This document shows positions 1 through 12,399 of a DNA stretch of 64,000 nucleotides, in pieces. A model generated the notes under the pieces. The model was not told where the DNA came from, searched no databases, and was given only the letters and a program-made list of their open reading frames with translations. The number at the start of each line of letters is the position of its first letter. Position 1 is the stretch's first letter. Both the position numbers and the translations under genes were made by a program. The DNA lies in assembly GCA_022560025.1 (NCBI GenBank), contig JAFISE010000031.1, positions 124,001-188,000 on the forward strand, given 5' to 3'. This DNA comes from Stagonosporopsis chrysanthemi (Eukaryota > Ascomycota > Dothideomycetes > Pleosporales > Didymellaceae).

Positions 1-253
1 AATGCGATGTATCTTAAAAAGCAACAGTAATGTAGTGGCACCGACGATGACAAGGGGGTATTGGGTTCACACAACAAGAGATCACATATGAAAAAACAGA
101 ATTATGTAAGGAGAAGTAAGGAGAAAGATGCGTTGTGGAGAGAAAGAAACCGAGAGACAAGGTAGCGACTTTGTCAAGGCACAGTTTGTGAGAGGCCTTT
201 CGAGTAATCTCCGCTGCTGGGATTGGCAAAATACGTTCAACCAAAGCTTTCTG

Positions 254-1794
254 CTATGTTTCTCTTCGGAGTCTTAACTGAGTGCGTCGCGATGGTGGCT
301 TCAAGAAGGGTAAGTTGGCGGTATGTTCCTTGCGATGGTGGTTCAGGCGAGCGTCCTGGCGATTGAAGATCTTTTCACAGCCACCCACACCACACGGGTA
401 CCTGGCTACTCCGTGCAATAGTCTAATGTGGCGCCGTAGGTTACCTCTCCGAAAGTATCCGGTGAACATGGCCGAGCAGTTCTCGACTTGGCATAGCATG
501 ACATCCTCGCACGCAGACGGCGTAACGCTGGCTACAGACGAAGTAGAAATGGAACGACGATCTGACCGCGCATTGATACGTGAGCCCCGGATGCTAGAAG
601 ATCTATGGCTGTATCAGTCAATACCGTCTACGAGCAAAACCGACCATGGACTTACCTAGACAGGTTTGCAGCTCTTTCTTCATCGCCAGAGGTGACGAGA
701 CTGGGATTTGAGAGGTTTTCCACAAGATATTGGAGGTCAGAACGTCCGCGAACACTCTCAAACTGCACGTCTGTCAAACGATTCGATGGGAGGCACATCG
801 GCCTTTGCCCTGGCTGTATCGTCATAGCTTGCAAGTCCGGAACGATGTTTGGAAATAGATCAGAAAACGGACCTGAAGAAGATTCTGGTGTGGTTCCCTG
901 CCTAAGCGCCGACGAAGTCCAATATTCACGACCAGAGTCACTCCTGGAAGCCGCACCACCTGATGCGTATGGCCGTTCGCAAATGGGGAATGCAAGGTCT
1001 TGATCGATTACTGGTGGCACCGATGGCCACGTGTACCCTGGGAAGAAGGGACCATTGAATATCTGTGATGAAGGCGACAAGACTGGAGAAATCACACCGT
1101 GATGCACTTGAGGGCTTGCCCATGGAAACAAGTCGGAATGAGGCTGATGCAAATCCTGAGACATGGTATAGCCTGGTACCAGCTCGATGTCACCATCCTG
1201 TGTAGGAACGACAGAGGCTCCACCATCACCAAACTGGCCGATACCTCGCAGATCCTCGGAGCGCCCATCGTTGTTCACCAAACTTGGGTCAATGCGATCA
1301 ACTGACATTTCAATCTGCTGGTAGTATGCAGCACAGATGTGGGCATCCGGATTATTGAAGGCAACAACGTCTGTATCAAGGACCGAGGGCTCACTTTGGA
1401 CGTTTGAACCGAACGGCTCGAACCGTGGATCAAGGTCGCCAGCTGACACTTGGTATGCCGATGTACGCATGATGATCTGAGATGTATCATCTTGGAAATC
1501 ATTGGAATCGTGCCACGGTAGATCGGAAGTCTCCCTCATAGTGTCTGTGCTTAGGATTCCTGCTTGAGAATTGCCGTAAAAAGAAGCGAAGGGATCATCA
1601 CGGCCTGTCCAACTCTCTTTAGTTTGGTCTTGACTCAAAACCATAGTCTCGGGATTGAGATCCGCCTCTGCCGTGTGAGGTTCCATGATCATAGGGATTC
1701 TGGGGCATGTCTCATGGTCACGGCAGGGTACCTGGTATTCCATGCCTTCAACGCAGTAACAAAAGCGATGGACCGCAGAGTGGTCGCGCTGCAT
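254..1794 (-). CDS. C2H2 zinc-finger protein, probable transcription factor
   Basis: Two exons: 1794-656 and 602-254. The 53-nt intron (603-655) has a GTAAGT donor and CATAG acceptor, and phase 2 is kept across it. The product is about 495 aa. The first ~380 residues are low-complexity and rich in acidic residues, Gln, Ser and Pro, as in fungal activators. The zinc-binding part is at the C-terminus: one finger with a CQVENC cysteine pair and an HIRLLH histidine pair, then a second with CGVGGC and HHRKEH. Both cysteine spacings are C-x4-C, so the fingers are slightly atypical. The start at 1794 is the first in-frame ATG; the frame stays open upstream without an ATG to about 1935, so an unseen 5' exon is possible. 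A nuclear DNA-binding regulator is the likely role; the target is unknown. Its fingers resemble those of the gene at 4907-6448. Confidence 0.75.
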
Positions 1795-4700
1795 CTCGAA
1801 TAGCTGGAGATGTTGATAGGATGGTTGCCCCGGTTGGCACTGGTCGTGCGAATAGTAAGAGGAGAATTGTTTTCCCTTGCAGACAGAGCCACGAACAGAA
1901 CGTAAAGTGGGTGGCAATCGAAGGGCACGGGACACTCTTGTAATGGTCCAGTCTAAAATGCTCTAGGCTTTGCGATCGGGGTTTCGCTCAGAAGAGGAGG
2001 ATGATTTAAGATGTGGTGCGCCGAATTCGAGAACTCTAATCGAGATATGTTGTGAGGGGGATGGCTCTTCCACCTCCTTCAGAAGAGCTTGGACGCGACC
2101 AGACAACCTGTAGAGATGCAAGATGTTGCTAAACACAAAGCTTAAACCTTCGCGCGGACCCGAGCTGCAGCTGGCTTCTGGAAAGGTTAGCGGCCTGCAT
2201 GGAAGCGGAGACAGAACATCTTACACTCTACTGGCTGTAAATTTTGATGAAAAGATGTAAGAATAGGGAAAGATCTTTCTGATAGTTTGTGGGCCAGAGT
2301 CAAGGCGTTGGGGCCTACATCGTTCTTAAGAAAGAGGGCTCAGCACCATCCCCACAGGTCCTTCACCTCCAGCCACTGAGGAAGCCCGGAATTGACCGCC
2401 CAACAAGCTAGTTAAGTATTTCCTACGAGAAGTATACTCAGAACACCTTGGGTACGAGTAAGACCACCGCAACGTATATGTATACTACCGACCATGCTCG
2501 CCGTGGAGCAGCCCTCAAGCGTTGAGATACAAGAAGCGAAGAAGTACTGCGGACCTGGCCATACACTTTCTCTCTGATCTACGTCTTATTACCCATGTAT
2601 TGTTTCCAGTATTATTCAGCTGCTACCGCACGTGGATACATGTGAGGCAGACAAGCGCATCCATGGTCCTTGCTTGAGACTGCACCAAGGAGGCTGAGTC
2701 GGTAAAGGATAGAACGAACCAGGACTCTAGGAAGCATACATATCGTGATGGCGTCGCAAATTGCACGAAACGTCCCATACAGCATCGCGTGGTGAAACAC
2801 GAGTGTATGCCCAGGAGCAGGGTTGGCGGCAGCAGTGCCGTAGGTTGCTAGATGACAGTCAATGTACTGAGCCTTTAATCACTGACCGCCAGATCTGCAT
2901 CATCGAGTCTGCATCTAGGGTGCGCGCATATGCGGTGCTACACGGGTGGGCTTGTTACACGAGGGAGCTTGCTGTCTGCGCACCGAGGCGGCGCGTCAAC
3001 TTCGAGAACTCCAGAAACTTGCCATGAACACACCGCACCACCCGCATCTTGGAGACATTCAAATTTCGCGTAAAGAAAAGCGCAGTCTCCTGAATGCCTG
3101 ATGCGGTTTTTGTTTCGAGTCAAAATGCAGAGGTACACGAACAGGGGCTGGCGATGCAGCTGCTCTGCATTCACGGGTCTTGTGCCTCTGCGAAGCATAC
3201 AGGGACTTCGGTACCATCACATTATTTCATGTGACTCGTATGTCCCGCGAGTGGGGCCTCTTTGCACAGAACAAGAAACGAGCATTACTGGTTCTGTGCG
3301 AGTCACGGCCTGCGCATGTTGAACGCTGGGATTGGCGGGAATCCTACCCGATCAACGAGTTTCTTGCATCGCACACGCGGAAGATCTTCGATGATCCATC
3401 GTTTGATCTGAGATTATGAATACGAGGCTTTTGATACGGCAAAAGCGACTTGTGCATGGGGCGCAGGCATGTTGTAGAGCCCTCGGAAGCGTTGGACGTA
3501 CCTTCCGCCAGCCACAGAAAGTCGCGACTTCCATCGCCCAAGCACGACAATCGTTACGGAAATTAAGGCGGACATAACGCATCCATTCACATTGCCGGCT
3601 TCTCACTCCTGATATCATCACATCCTCCATGCCCTTACCCATGACGACAAACCCGTGACACCCGGTCGACCCGCATGTCTAAAGGACTATAGCGGGCAGG
3701 CGCCATAGCAGACAGACGCTGGGCACCTCGTGCAAAGCCTGCTTGACACTGCTAATACTATGGCCAGGCACTGCCACACTCTCGAATGCGAGATGCCCAG
3801 TCTGTTTCGCGCCATGATAATGGGGATAGTCACGTCAAATTCGCAATTGGCCATGCAAGCACAGAGTCGTACCGGCCGGCTAATCTCAGCAGAGCCTCAA
3901 AACTTTCGGTACCCAAACGTGTGAATGACTTATGATCTACATCGACAAGAATGTTGCAATCTAATCAGAGACACAAATAAGCACCTGCCGTCTCGCGTAG
4001 ACTTTTACGCCAGGTGGCTTTTACAAATGTCACAGGTGGCTTAATCGGAAGGCTAACCTCTACTACGAATAGAGGTATTTACCTCGCAACATACAACTCG
4101 AAAGAGTAAGGTAGGTCGTATAGCAGAGCCGCAAATGTCTATTCCACACACATACGGAAGCTTCATAGCGGCGCCTCCCACGAAGCCCTGAAGCAATAGC
4201 TCGTCTCTCACTATCGTTTAATGCTCCGCCCCTCCACTACAAATGCAGCAGAGCCGCAACTCACTGCAAACTCGACTCTCCTTGGCTCAGAAACACTACG
4301 CTACGTCCTCCTAGAAATCTACTAGGTCAGACACAATACTGCCTTACCTTCACACAGCCTCTCGTAACTTTCGTCGTTTCATTGTGTATATTGTCACAAG
4401 CGGGATCTCCTCCGGCTAAGACTCTTGCTTCTCTATCATCTCCAATCAACTCTAGCAGTCTGATCACCAAGCCCCTTCCTAAGCCCCTCTCCAAGCCCCT
4501 TCCCACAAGGGTAGTGGCAATGGAGCTGTGTAGAGTGGTATGGACTGTCCGATTCCTTCGATACATAGCCTCCTTGCGAAGATCTAGACTGGCACATGAG
4601 CTTAACTTCACCCCAGGCCGCGGCCGCACGGCGCCCAGCTGCGCCTGCGCTTCCGGAAGACGCGGCACGGAGCGTGAGGCTGTACCCATGTCGATTGTTG

Positions 4701-4906
4701 CTGCGTGTGCGCAGCCGTTGCTGCCTGGTGAGCGCTGCTGTGTTGCGGCTGAAGTTTATGATTTGAGCTCTAGAAATGAGTTTGGGGTATTGCATGTGGT
4801 CACAAGAGAGAGGACGAATGAAAGATATCTCTATGCATTGCCTATTTGGCGGGTATCTGATATACAAAATGCTACTAAATACAACATGCTTTCTCCAGGA
4901 AACGCA
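1795..4906. other. 3.1-kb stretch without a supported gene
   Basis: This lies between two C2H2 genes on the same strand and should include the promoter of the first and the 3' region of the second. Open frames are short, overlap on both strands and have no recognisable motifs. At 4470-4508 a CT-rich AAGCCCCTTCC-like unit repeats about three times. A 13-nt word, AGCAGAGCCGCAA, occurs near 4124 and again near 4246. I saw no tRNA, transposase or reverse-transcriptase signature. Confidence 0.5.
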
Positions 4907-6448
4907 TTACACCCCTCTGTCTCGCCTTTTGTTAGGCCTTGCATCTTCCAGACGATGCTTCTTCCACTGGTGCTTCCTTAGGGCATCTGCACGATTGTAC
5001 GTCTTGAAGCACACCTTGCACATGTGTATCGCTCTGTCAAATATCGATGCGTGAACTTGCTGAACATGCCTTTTGCAATTTCCTGGCCCGAATTTGCCCG
5101 TGAAGACCTTTCCGCACTGTGGGCATATCGCGGGGGAATAGCGTTGTGGTGGGGCTGATGTGGCGGGCTGCTGATCTGGGGCGACTGGACTGTATACTGG
5201 TGGTGCCTCAAATGTGTGACTCGACTGCATTTGTGTCGAAAGTGAATTGGCCGTGTCCATCTGGTTTTGTTTCTCAAAACAACTCTGCGGTCGGGAAGTT
5301 GGGAAGGCCGTCTGGAAAGATTCAGGAACATGTTGCTGGTAGTCCGGTGTCTGGAACATCGGTAAACTGATGTGTACATTGTCGGCTTGGGCTTGCAAGG
5401 TTGTTTGCCACACGTTGGTCCCCGTGAATGTCGCATCATTCATGCTTTGGCTGTAGTGCATAGGAGCACAGGTTTGCGGATAGAGCGGCGGCGGTTGCCA
5501 TATCTGCGATTGCGTCCATGATTGGAAGGAAGATTGAGCTGATGATGGATATGCTGATATTGGCGTTGTTGCGTATGACAGATTGTGGGAGCTAGCTGTA
5601 GAAGGTGTGGCCGGGGTCTGCCGAATTTGTTGTTCATAGGTTCCGTAGTGCGCGAATATCTGTCCTTGCTTAGGAAGTGTACAAGGCGAGATGGCATCTG
5701 GATACTGCTGCAGGTTTAAGGATTGTTTATGTCCATATCTGGTATCTCCTTCAGGTGTCAATGGAGAGATTGGTGAGGGCGTTAGAGGGGAATGATCGGA
5801 AATCAATCGTGGAACGCAGTGCCGCGATTGCGGTACTTCAAGTCGTGGAAGCTGTGCAACTGACATGGGAGCAGCTCTCCGAAGCGTGGCATTTTGGTTT
5901 GCTTTGTAGTAGTTTTGAAGGTGTTCAGGCGCCGACTGAGTATAATGCAAGCTCGATAACTTGTTGTCCTGGCTCTCAAGCTCGACTTGTGGGAACGAGC
6001 CGGGCATTTCGTAATAAGAAGTAGTATCTTCAATCCGAGGCTCCACGGCAGGTAGCTCGGATGCCCCGCATCCGTATTGATAGGCGTATGTGCTGCATTG
6101 AGTGCCTGAACACATCTTGGAAATACGTAGAAAGACACGGCCGATGCTTTTGTGGATGCTCTTGCGACGCGGGAGCTGGGTATAGTGGTGCACGTTTGTG
6201 TCTGGAGACTCGAAGGACTTTTCGTAGTCTGTCGGAGATCGCGGCGATTCAAGGTCGAATCGTTCGGTGTGAGATGTCTGAGTTTTGATGTCTGAAGCGA
6301 GTGTATTCTTGCCTGGACGATCGGCCGCAAGATGCTTGGTCGACGCCAGTCTATTGTTGTCATTAGTTATTCTTGAAACCATAAAGGATACCAAAGGAGT
6401 ACCCACTCACTCAATGGTAAGCTTGCGCGATTCAATCAAAAGTCGCAT
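4907..6448 (-). CDS. C2H2 zinc-finger transcription factor, Gln/Ser/Pro-rich
   Basis: Two exons: 6448-6411 and 6350-4907. The 60-nt intron (6351-6410) has a GTGAGT donor, a CTAAT branch-like element and an AATAG acceptor. It puts an ATG in good context in front of the long second exon, in frame. The product is about 493 aa. Residues ~30-400 are rich in Gln, Ser, Pro and Tyr with no folded domain visible. Two C2H2 fingers lie at the C-terminus: CPQC...HVQQVH with the spacer motif FTGKFGPGN, then CKVCFKTYNRADALRKHQ with C-x2-C. The last residues are basic (NKRRDRG), a plausible nuclear signal. The FTGxFxxGN spacer is shared with the neighbour at 254-1794, so the two are probably related factors. 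The regulated pathway cannot be read from the sequence. Confidence 0.82.
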
Positions 6449-9000
6449 ATTTCCACTTGTTGAGCGTCTCGTCGAAAGATATCTGACAAGGGAAGGAACG
6501 AAAATGCGGGACTCTTATCACTTCAACCCACGATCGGGCGCAACGCGCGTCATGGTCGGAGGACAGCAGTATGCGTGTCCTCAAGGAAGCTCTGGGACAC
6601 ACTGCAGGAATGAAACTCAACACTACTGAGCGACACATGCGCAATGTGGTAACGTACGATGCGAACGGTTTGACAGTGCTTCATGCAGGTCCCGGCTGCA
6701 TGAACTGCAGGCAAAACAAGGCAAAAGTCGTCTGTGTCTTTCGATTGGCCAAAATTTTTATCGAGTCGCTACGAGTCTTCGACAATTCGGCGAGTGTCTG
6801 GTGAGAGCTCTGAGATTGAGGGCGTGGAAAGGAAGGTAACCACATTACTTGGCACCGAACATCCCGGTTCTGCACCACCATTGGTGGGGTTCTGGATGGA
6901 CATTGCTGCCACAGGCTCGGTCAAAGTCTGATTTTGTTAGCGATTGCGAAAGACCAAGGCAAAATATGGTAAGGCACACTTCGATGTCAGGGCCTGAAGA
7001 GCAATGCAGTCACATGGAACACTTACAGCCTTACCTTGTTAGGTAATGAGCGTGACGATCTCTGACCGGTGTCTACATGAGTCCATGTCGTGCGCCCTTT
7101 GCAAGCCCGGACGCCGAGGTGATGACCGGCGAAAGCGACATTGAGGGCGAGGTTACTTGGCAAAACTTGAGGATTAGTCACTTGCCAGCAGCGCGGCCGC
7201 GCGGAGGGTCGCGGTTGCGTTGTCGAGAAGTCTACCGTCGAGTTCTGAAGGACTGTGCTTTGCTGTCGAAGCTAGTCGTGGAAGGTAAATGGTAGAGTGG
7301 TTCATGGTGTAGCAATCGCCTTTGAGGTGCGCAGCAGCGTTGCAATCATTGCTGTGCTGTCGTGATTGTGCATTCGCCGAAACTTTTCTCTCACTTCGAG
7401 GAGGCATAGCCATCTGATATCCTTCTCTCCTGATTCTATTTTGAGCTCCAACATAACTTCAGAATGTACCGAAGTTTGACAGTTCTATTCTTACATCTCA
7501 GTACTGTACCATGACACAATCCGTCGGTTGGGGGCCGAATCACCGTAGACACACAGCGTGCACGAGGCGGATTAAAACGTCTAGATAGAGACAGAGAACG
7601 AATCTAGACGTATAGATGGGGCCTGTTACCAATTGACTGGACCGGCGTGGCCGATGCCTGTGGAACTAACCCCTCTCGCAGATATTCCCATTTCGAGCAA
7701 ACGCAGATGATGGAGGACGCATCAGAAGACGAGCAAGACGCTCATTGGACCGAGAGACTTGTGGAATGCCAACTCATTCATTCCTTCAGGACTCGACACA
7801 CACCAACGCTAGCCGCGATCCTGCAGAGCCGGTGAATGGAGGATGAGATCAGAGTGCGGGACGAACAACAGAAAAGCAAGCGCCCCATGGTTTTGTAATC
7901 ACAATAGAGCCTCGTTCGAATCACGGGTTGGAAGATGGAAAGTAAAAAACAGCGGCTTTCGTCAGGCTTGCTGTTGCGAATCTGAACTGAGGAGTTGAAG
8001 TTGAGAGACGCGGGGCGCGGTTCACCTAATCTGCCCCATAAATCTACCCCACTTTCCGCTAGCGGTCAATCTTCGGCCGAACATGTTCACCCCAGAACAA
8101 CACTCCGCTGTGCCTGTGCGCAGCCTCCGAATTTCACAATAGTACCATCGAAAAATACAATCGCACTTGAAAAACAGAGTAGATTGGCACAATAAGGCCA
8201 GATCATCGATCCAGCGTCTGCCCGTCTGACCCGGCTCACATTTCTGCCTATAACCCTGAACATCATCAGGCTGGCAGAGCCGCATCGCCTTCTGCGCCCC
8301 CTCTGCGCCCCTCTCAACACATCACAGCTTGACCCGAGTCCTCCACCAAACGACTGGTCATCGCAGCTCCAACCTCCCTCTTAAATAGGACCAGTTGTGT
8401 ACACATGGTCCTCCAGAGTACGCGGCCCTGTCTTGGCGGCGGCTCAAATGACTCTGATCTGACCGGTGAGACGAGGATGTCTGCGCCAGCGTTGTGGTGC
8501 AGAGCCGCATGGTGAGATGTTGGGGGTTGGTGATACCCCGCATCAGCCGCGACTGTGCGAGGCATTGCATGTGGTAGAGTAGCAAGGTGTGTGTGCTATG
8601 CAGAAAGGGAATTATGTTGGTTTTGCTTTGGCACGCAGCGACGAGTTTTTAAAGACAAAAATCCATTGAAAGCGTGATTGTGTGCAGCTTTTCACATACT
8701 CCCAAACACAGCTGCTATGTTCAACCAAAAGAAAAATTCACACTCGACCACCAGGCAAACCCCAGCCGCAAGGCTGGTGCAGTGGGAGAAAATCCATCAC
8801 CCCCCACCGAACGATCACATCTCACCACATCACCCAAGGCTGCCAATCGCGCGTTGCTGCCTACCCGCACTCAACACAGCCTTCCGCCTTCGGCCCCCAC
8901 CACCCGTGCAAAAGAGCTTCACCTTCAATGCCGCTGATGGGCAGTATATAAACCTTGTCCTTTCCACTTGATTCCCCAAGCGCTCCAGACGAATACCTCT
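6449..9000. other. 2.5-kb stretch without a supported gene
   Basis: The 5' region of the C2H2 gene and the 3' side of the small gene at 9001-9630. Open frames here are below 130 aa, overlap each other and carry no known motif. A TATATAA element sits at about 8947-8954 and is followed by a CT-rich stretch, like a fungal core promoter reading rightward, but no coding sequence follows it on that strand. No RNA gene was recognised. Confidence 0.45.
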
Positions 9001-9630
9001 TTACAGTTTTGTGTTGGACTTTCTATATTCACTCTCCTTCTCCACATATCCCACGGGATTCCACGGCCCGTTGCGCGGGTCGGCGCGCGCCCATGTTGCT
9101 CTACTGCTCGATGGACCGCTTTGGCGGTCGTGGGCTTGTAGGCTTGTGGCAGTGAGAGGGGTATTGGCGTTGAAGCTCGAAAATGGCTGGGATGATGGTG
9201 ATTGATATGTAGAAGTAGTGTGAGCATCGTAGTGATAGTGGTTGTATTGGCTGTGAGTGTTGTCGGCGAGGTGGCTCAATGTGGCGTCTTCGAGCATGCG
9301 GTCGACTTGAGGGTTGTTGTACGCCCAAGGTCGAGGGGTGATGTAGTAGTATTTCTCGTTCCTTGTGTCGTACGGAGCTGGCTCGAATTCGCGTGTGACG
9401 GGAGAGTGAGGGTGAGGGATTTGCGGTGGGTAGCTGTACGCTGAATGGTTGTGGGTTTCAGTGGAGGTGGCTTGTTTGTCGGCCTAAAACAGATCAGCCG
9501 CAGTTACCAAAAATTGTGAGAGGGCGTGTACGTATGGAGACTGCTGCCATGAACCCATATGTGAATACAGCGGTGATGTCTGTATGTTCGACTCGTCTGA
9601 GCTAACACGAGGATGGCCACGATCAGCCAT
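9001..9630 (-). CDS. Small hypothetical protein rich in Ser, His, Tyr and Pro
   Basis: Not recognised as a known family. Deduced as two exons: 9630-9532 (33 codons) and 9483-9001. The 48-nt intron (9484-9531) ends in CTGATCTGTTTTAG and keeps phase 0; its donor GTACAC is weak. The ATG context CCATGG is strong, and a TATAAAG box lies on this strand at 9859-9853, about 220 bp upstream. The product is about 193 aa. It has no signal peptide and no hydrophobic segment. The middle has a Tyr/Trp-rich core (YYYITPRPWAYNNPQ), followed by a stretch rich in His and Tyr (SQYNHYHYDAH) and a basic end. Such composition suggests a disordered protein; nucleic-acid or protein binding would be a guess. The reading frame stays open and non-random for 160 codons, which is the main support. 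Confidence 0.6.
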
Positions 9631-9852
9631 GGCAGAGTGGAGCACAAAGTGAGGAACAGAACAAAGTAAGTCTGCTAGGTATTGGTTTGAGGCTCCCGAA
9701 GTGTAATACCAATATCTGGTGCACTGATGATAGGAACAGAGCTCAAGTGCAAGCCTCGAGTGTTGGGCGCAGATGACTTAAGATTGCGGAGTACTGCCCA
9801 GGGGAGAGAAAAGTTATTGGACGAGGACTGCTTGGACAGCACACACGCGTGA

Positions 9853-9859
9853 CTTTATA
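9853..9859 (-). promoter_or_regulatory. TATA box of the small gene at 9001-9630
   Basis: TATAAAG on the minus strand, about 220 bp before the proposed ATG at 9630. Position and match are seen; function is inference. Confidence 0.4.
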
Positions 9860-10849
9860 ACCTGTTAGAAGGACCATCAATCAAGTCGAAACGCTACCAC
9901 TCATAGAACACGATAATGTGTCGAAGGGGCGTGGAACTGCGGAAAGTACACACGATGCATACGCCTCCGCTTGCCTCTCGGGGGCACAAAATGCCTTAGG
10001 CCATTTGTTATGCCTCTGAAAGGTAGCGAGGGGCACACGCAGACACATTGATATGCCTCCGCTTGCACTAGCATGGCTAAACCTACGCGTGTTCCTATCC
10101 TGCGGGACTTTCGCCGCGACGCACAATGAGCTCGGAACACATAACAATTTTCTAAATCGGAGAGGGCTATGGAGGGCAGGAGCGCGCCAGGTGGCAAAAT
10201 AGATGCCAAGCTCAAACGGGCGTACCGCAGGGCAGAGGGGCATGCCGAAGGGCAAGTTGACGCTGACGGATAGGGGAGTAGATGCTTCGCTCATACGAAG
10301 AAGCAAGTGACGACGACTTGAAAGCATGAAGAATAGGCGAGATTGATGCGGCTGAAATGACAACGCACATGGGACTATCAGACAGTATAATACCTGCATT
10401 GAATTGGTGCAAGGAGCCTTGAGCAGCACAAACCAAGTTAGCCGCCAATCAGTGTGGGTCGGCGCAGCCATAATACAGCTAGACATGGTACCAAGATATT
10501 GCATGATGGCCGGGGTGTCTGCGGGCCGCATGCGGGGTCGCGCAAGTATGCCTCCACTCCAGTTGGAGTGACGAAGATGTAGATCGGCCCGCGCACAACT
10601 AGATTTTAGACTCCCACAACTATCTTGGTATCTTATCGGGCCTGAGCTTGATTCCAAATGTTAATCAAGCAAGACGGACCCATGTTTATGTTACCAGGGT
10701 CATTCAAGGCCGTTGTCTTTTTCAACTCGAAGTCAGAACAGCAACGCAGTGGCCCAACCTTCTGGCTCTCCAACTTCAAGTGTAAATCTGAGTGCTCTAT
10801 TCGAAGTACTTGTCACTTTCGCGTGTTGTATACGGACTTTTTCGCTGTG
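9860..10849. other. About 1 kb without a supported gene
   Basis: A 258-codon open frame on the minus strand (9881-10657) covers much of this stretch, but it is Cys/Arg-rich, has no motif and looks like chance. The phrase GCCTCCGCTTGC occurs twice (near 9962 and 10054). Nothing else is recognised. Confidence 0.4.
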
Positions 10850-12174
10850 TTATCTTCGACCTGAATCAGTTAGCTTTCTGGGTCGGTCAAACTCTGCTGC
10901 GCATACAAAACTGCGTTCGCCATCGTGTGTAGTCGTCATGTGACCTTCGTACTTCCAAAGATCTTTCTCCGCCATCCCAAGTGCCGCACGACTGGCATGA
11001 GGTGCGACACTCTCGTTCACACAATCCAGAATGAATGTAGTAACATTTGTGCCGTATACGATTTCGTCGACAATGTCAGCCCATATACCCTTGAAAAGCC
11101 TGCATTCTTTGAATCTAGCAGAGGTCAATGTCTTCTTGTGTCGCCTAATGATGCCCAAGATCTCCTCGTCGTCCGCAAGTACGCACTCGAGGCTTAATGA
11201 CTGCAGCATGGGCCATGTTGTTTGCAAGCCAAGACGAGGGAAGAGATGTGGAACGTTGTTATCGGGTACCCATCTCGTGGGGTGAATGTGAAGGTGTTGC
11301 AAGCCTGTAGACGTGTGCAGCAGTGTCGCAAATTTGTCAAGAGTTTCAAGGACCAAACCTACGCGTGGCGCCCAGATCGCGATGCTCAGTGCCAGACTTT
11401 CAAGATGTTGGAAGAGAAATCTGGCAGCTGTCATTTCATCTTCGTTGAGGTCAAAGATGCCAAGAGCAAACTCTGTGCCTGGTACTGCGCCGAGGGGTTC
11501 TGTTACGAGCTCGCGAACTCCCGTGAATTGGGAAATATACAAAGCAGCAATGAGCTGGCGAAAAGGATGGTCTGAGCACGTGCTTCTAGACGTTGGTGAG
11601 GTCATGATACCCCTTGGAACCAAGTCCTGTGTTTCTTTGACTTCAATCGGAAGCTGATGAGGATGTGGCGAATATGTAACACGGACAATGTTCGGTAGCC
11701 ATTCCAAGGCTCGGGATAGGGTTTGCACAAGCACGCCGTCGCTCTTCATCTCTTCCTGTTCCTTGTAGAGTTGAGCATATCTCTTCCATCTAACACTAGT
11801 TAGCGCATAGTAAATGTGTTACTGTATCAGGATCTGTACCTGCTGTGCTTGTGGAAAGAGAAACCTTGCTCAAGACCGGAGTGCCTGGCAGCCTCTCTGT
11901 GGTAGTACACCTCACGTGTCGCAAGCATCTGGTCATAAACAGAACCATCGAAGACGATTTCTCTTACATGCTTCTGGAACACCGGAAACAGTGCGATCTT
12001 CTGGAAGGCGCCAAGCGACTGATACCTTGCTGTTGCAACGGCACGTTGGAACAGGGTAGGCTCAGCATTGTCGCGAAAGGCACGGCATACCCTACGCACA
12101 GCCTTGAGTTCCGAGCCTGTGAGGTAAGAAAAGATCTCGATCTGGATCTCGGAAGGTAGAGACTGAAAAGACAT
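10850..12174 (-). CDS. F-box protein
   Basis: Two exons: 12174-11840 and 11789-10850. The 50-nt intron (11790-11839) has a GTACAG donor, a GCTAAC branch point and a GTTAG acceptor; phase 2 is kept. The product is 424 aa. The F-box is at residues ~3-45, starting LPSEIQIEIFSYLTGSEL and continuing with the typical VCRAFRDNAEPTLF. F-box proteins are substrate receptors of SCF ubiquitin ligases and bind Skp1 through this region. The rest is a long region with spaced Leu-rich segments (for example LQHLHIHP and LQSLSLECV) that may form a divergent leucine-rich-repeat-like surface; no other domain is visible. The start was placed at the ATG just before the F-box; an in-frame ATG 13 codons earlier is less likely. 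The substrate is unknown. Confidence 0.85.
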
Positions 12175-12399
12175 GTCACCCCGATACGCCCGAGGCTGGT
12201 GGCTTTCCAGCAATGTTTGTTGTGTAAAGGAAGTAGGGCAGTCAGCTGCCAGTTGTCCATGTGTGGGGAACTGCGCTAGAACTCATCAGGGCAGCGCTAG
12301 CTAATTTCAGTGCGATGTGGTACACGACGTGAAGTGCGAGATTTGAACGATGCGCAGGGACATGGATGATTTGATACTGGAAAGCTAATAGAGGTTCTG

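Noticed and set aside
4382..4981. 199-codon open frame on the plus strand
   Set aside because: Overlaps the 3' part of the C2H2 gene and a CT-rich repeat; no motif or homologous feature.
7900..7945. GTTCGAATC-like word resembling a tRNA B box
   Set aside because: No matching A box at the right distance and no acceptor-stem pairing could be found.
8947..8954. TATATAA core-promoter-like element reading rightward
   Set aside because: No coding sequence follows on the plus strand; the next supported gene there lies on the opposite strand.
9881..10657. 258-codon open frame on the minus strand
   Set aside because: Composition is Cys/Arg/Ser-heavy with no domain, no splice support and frequent overlap with other open frames; looks like chance.
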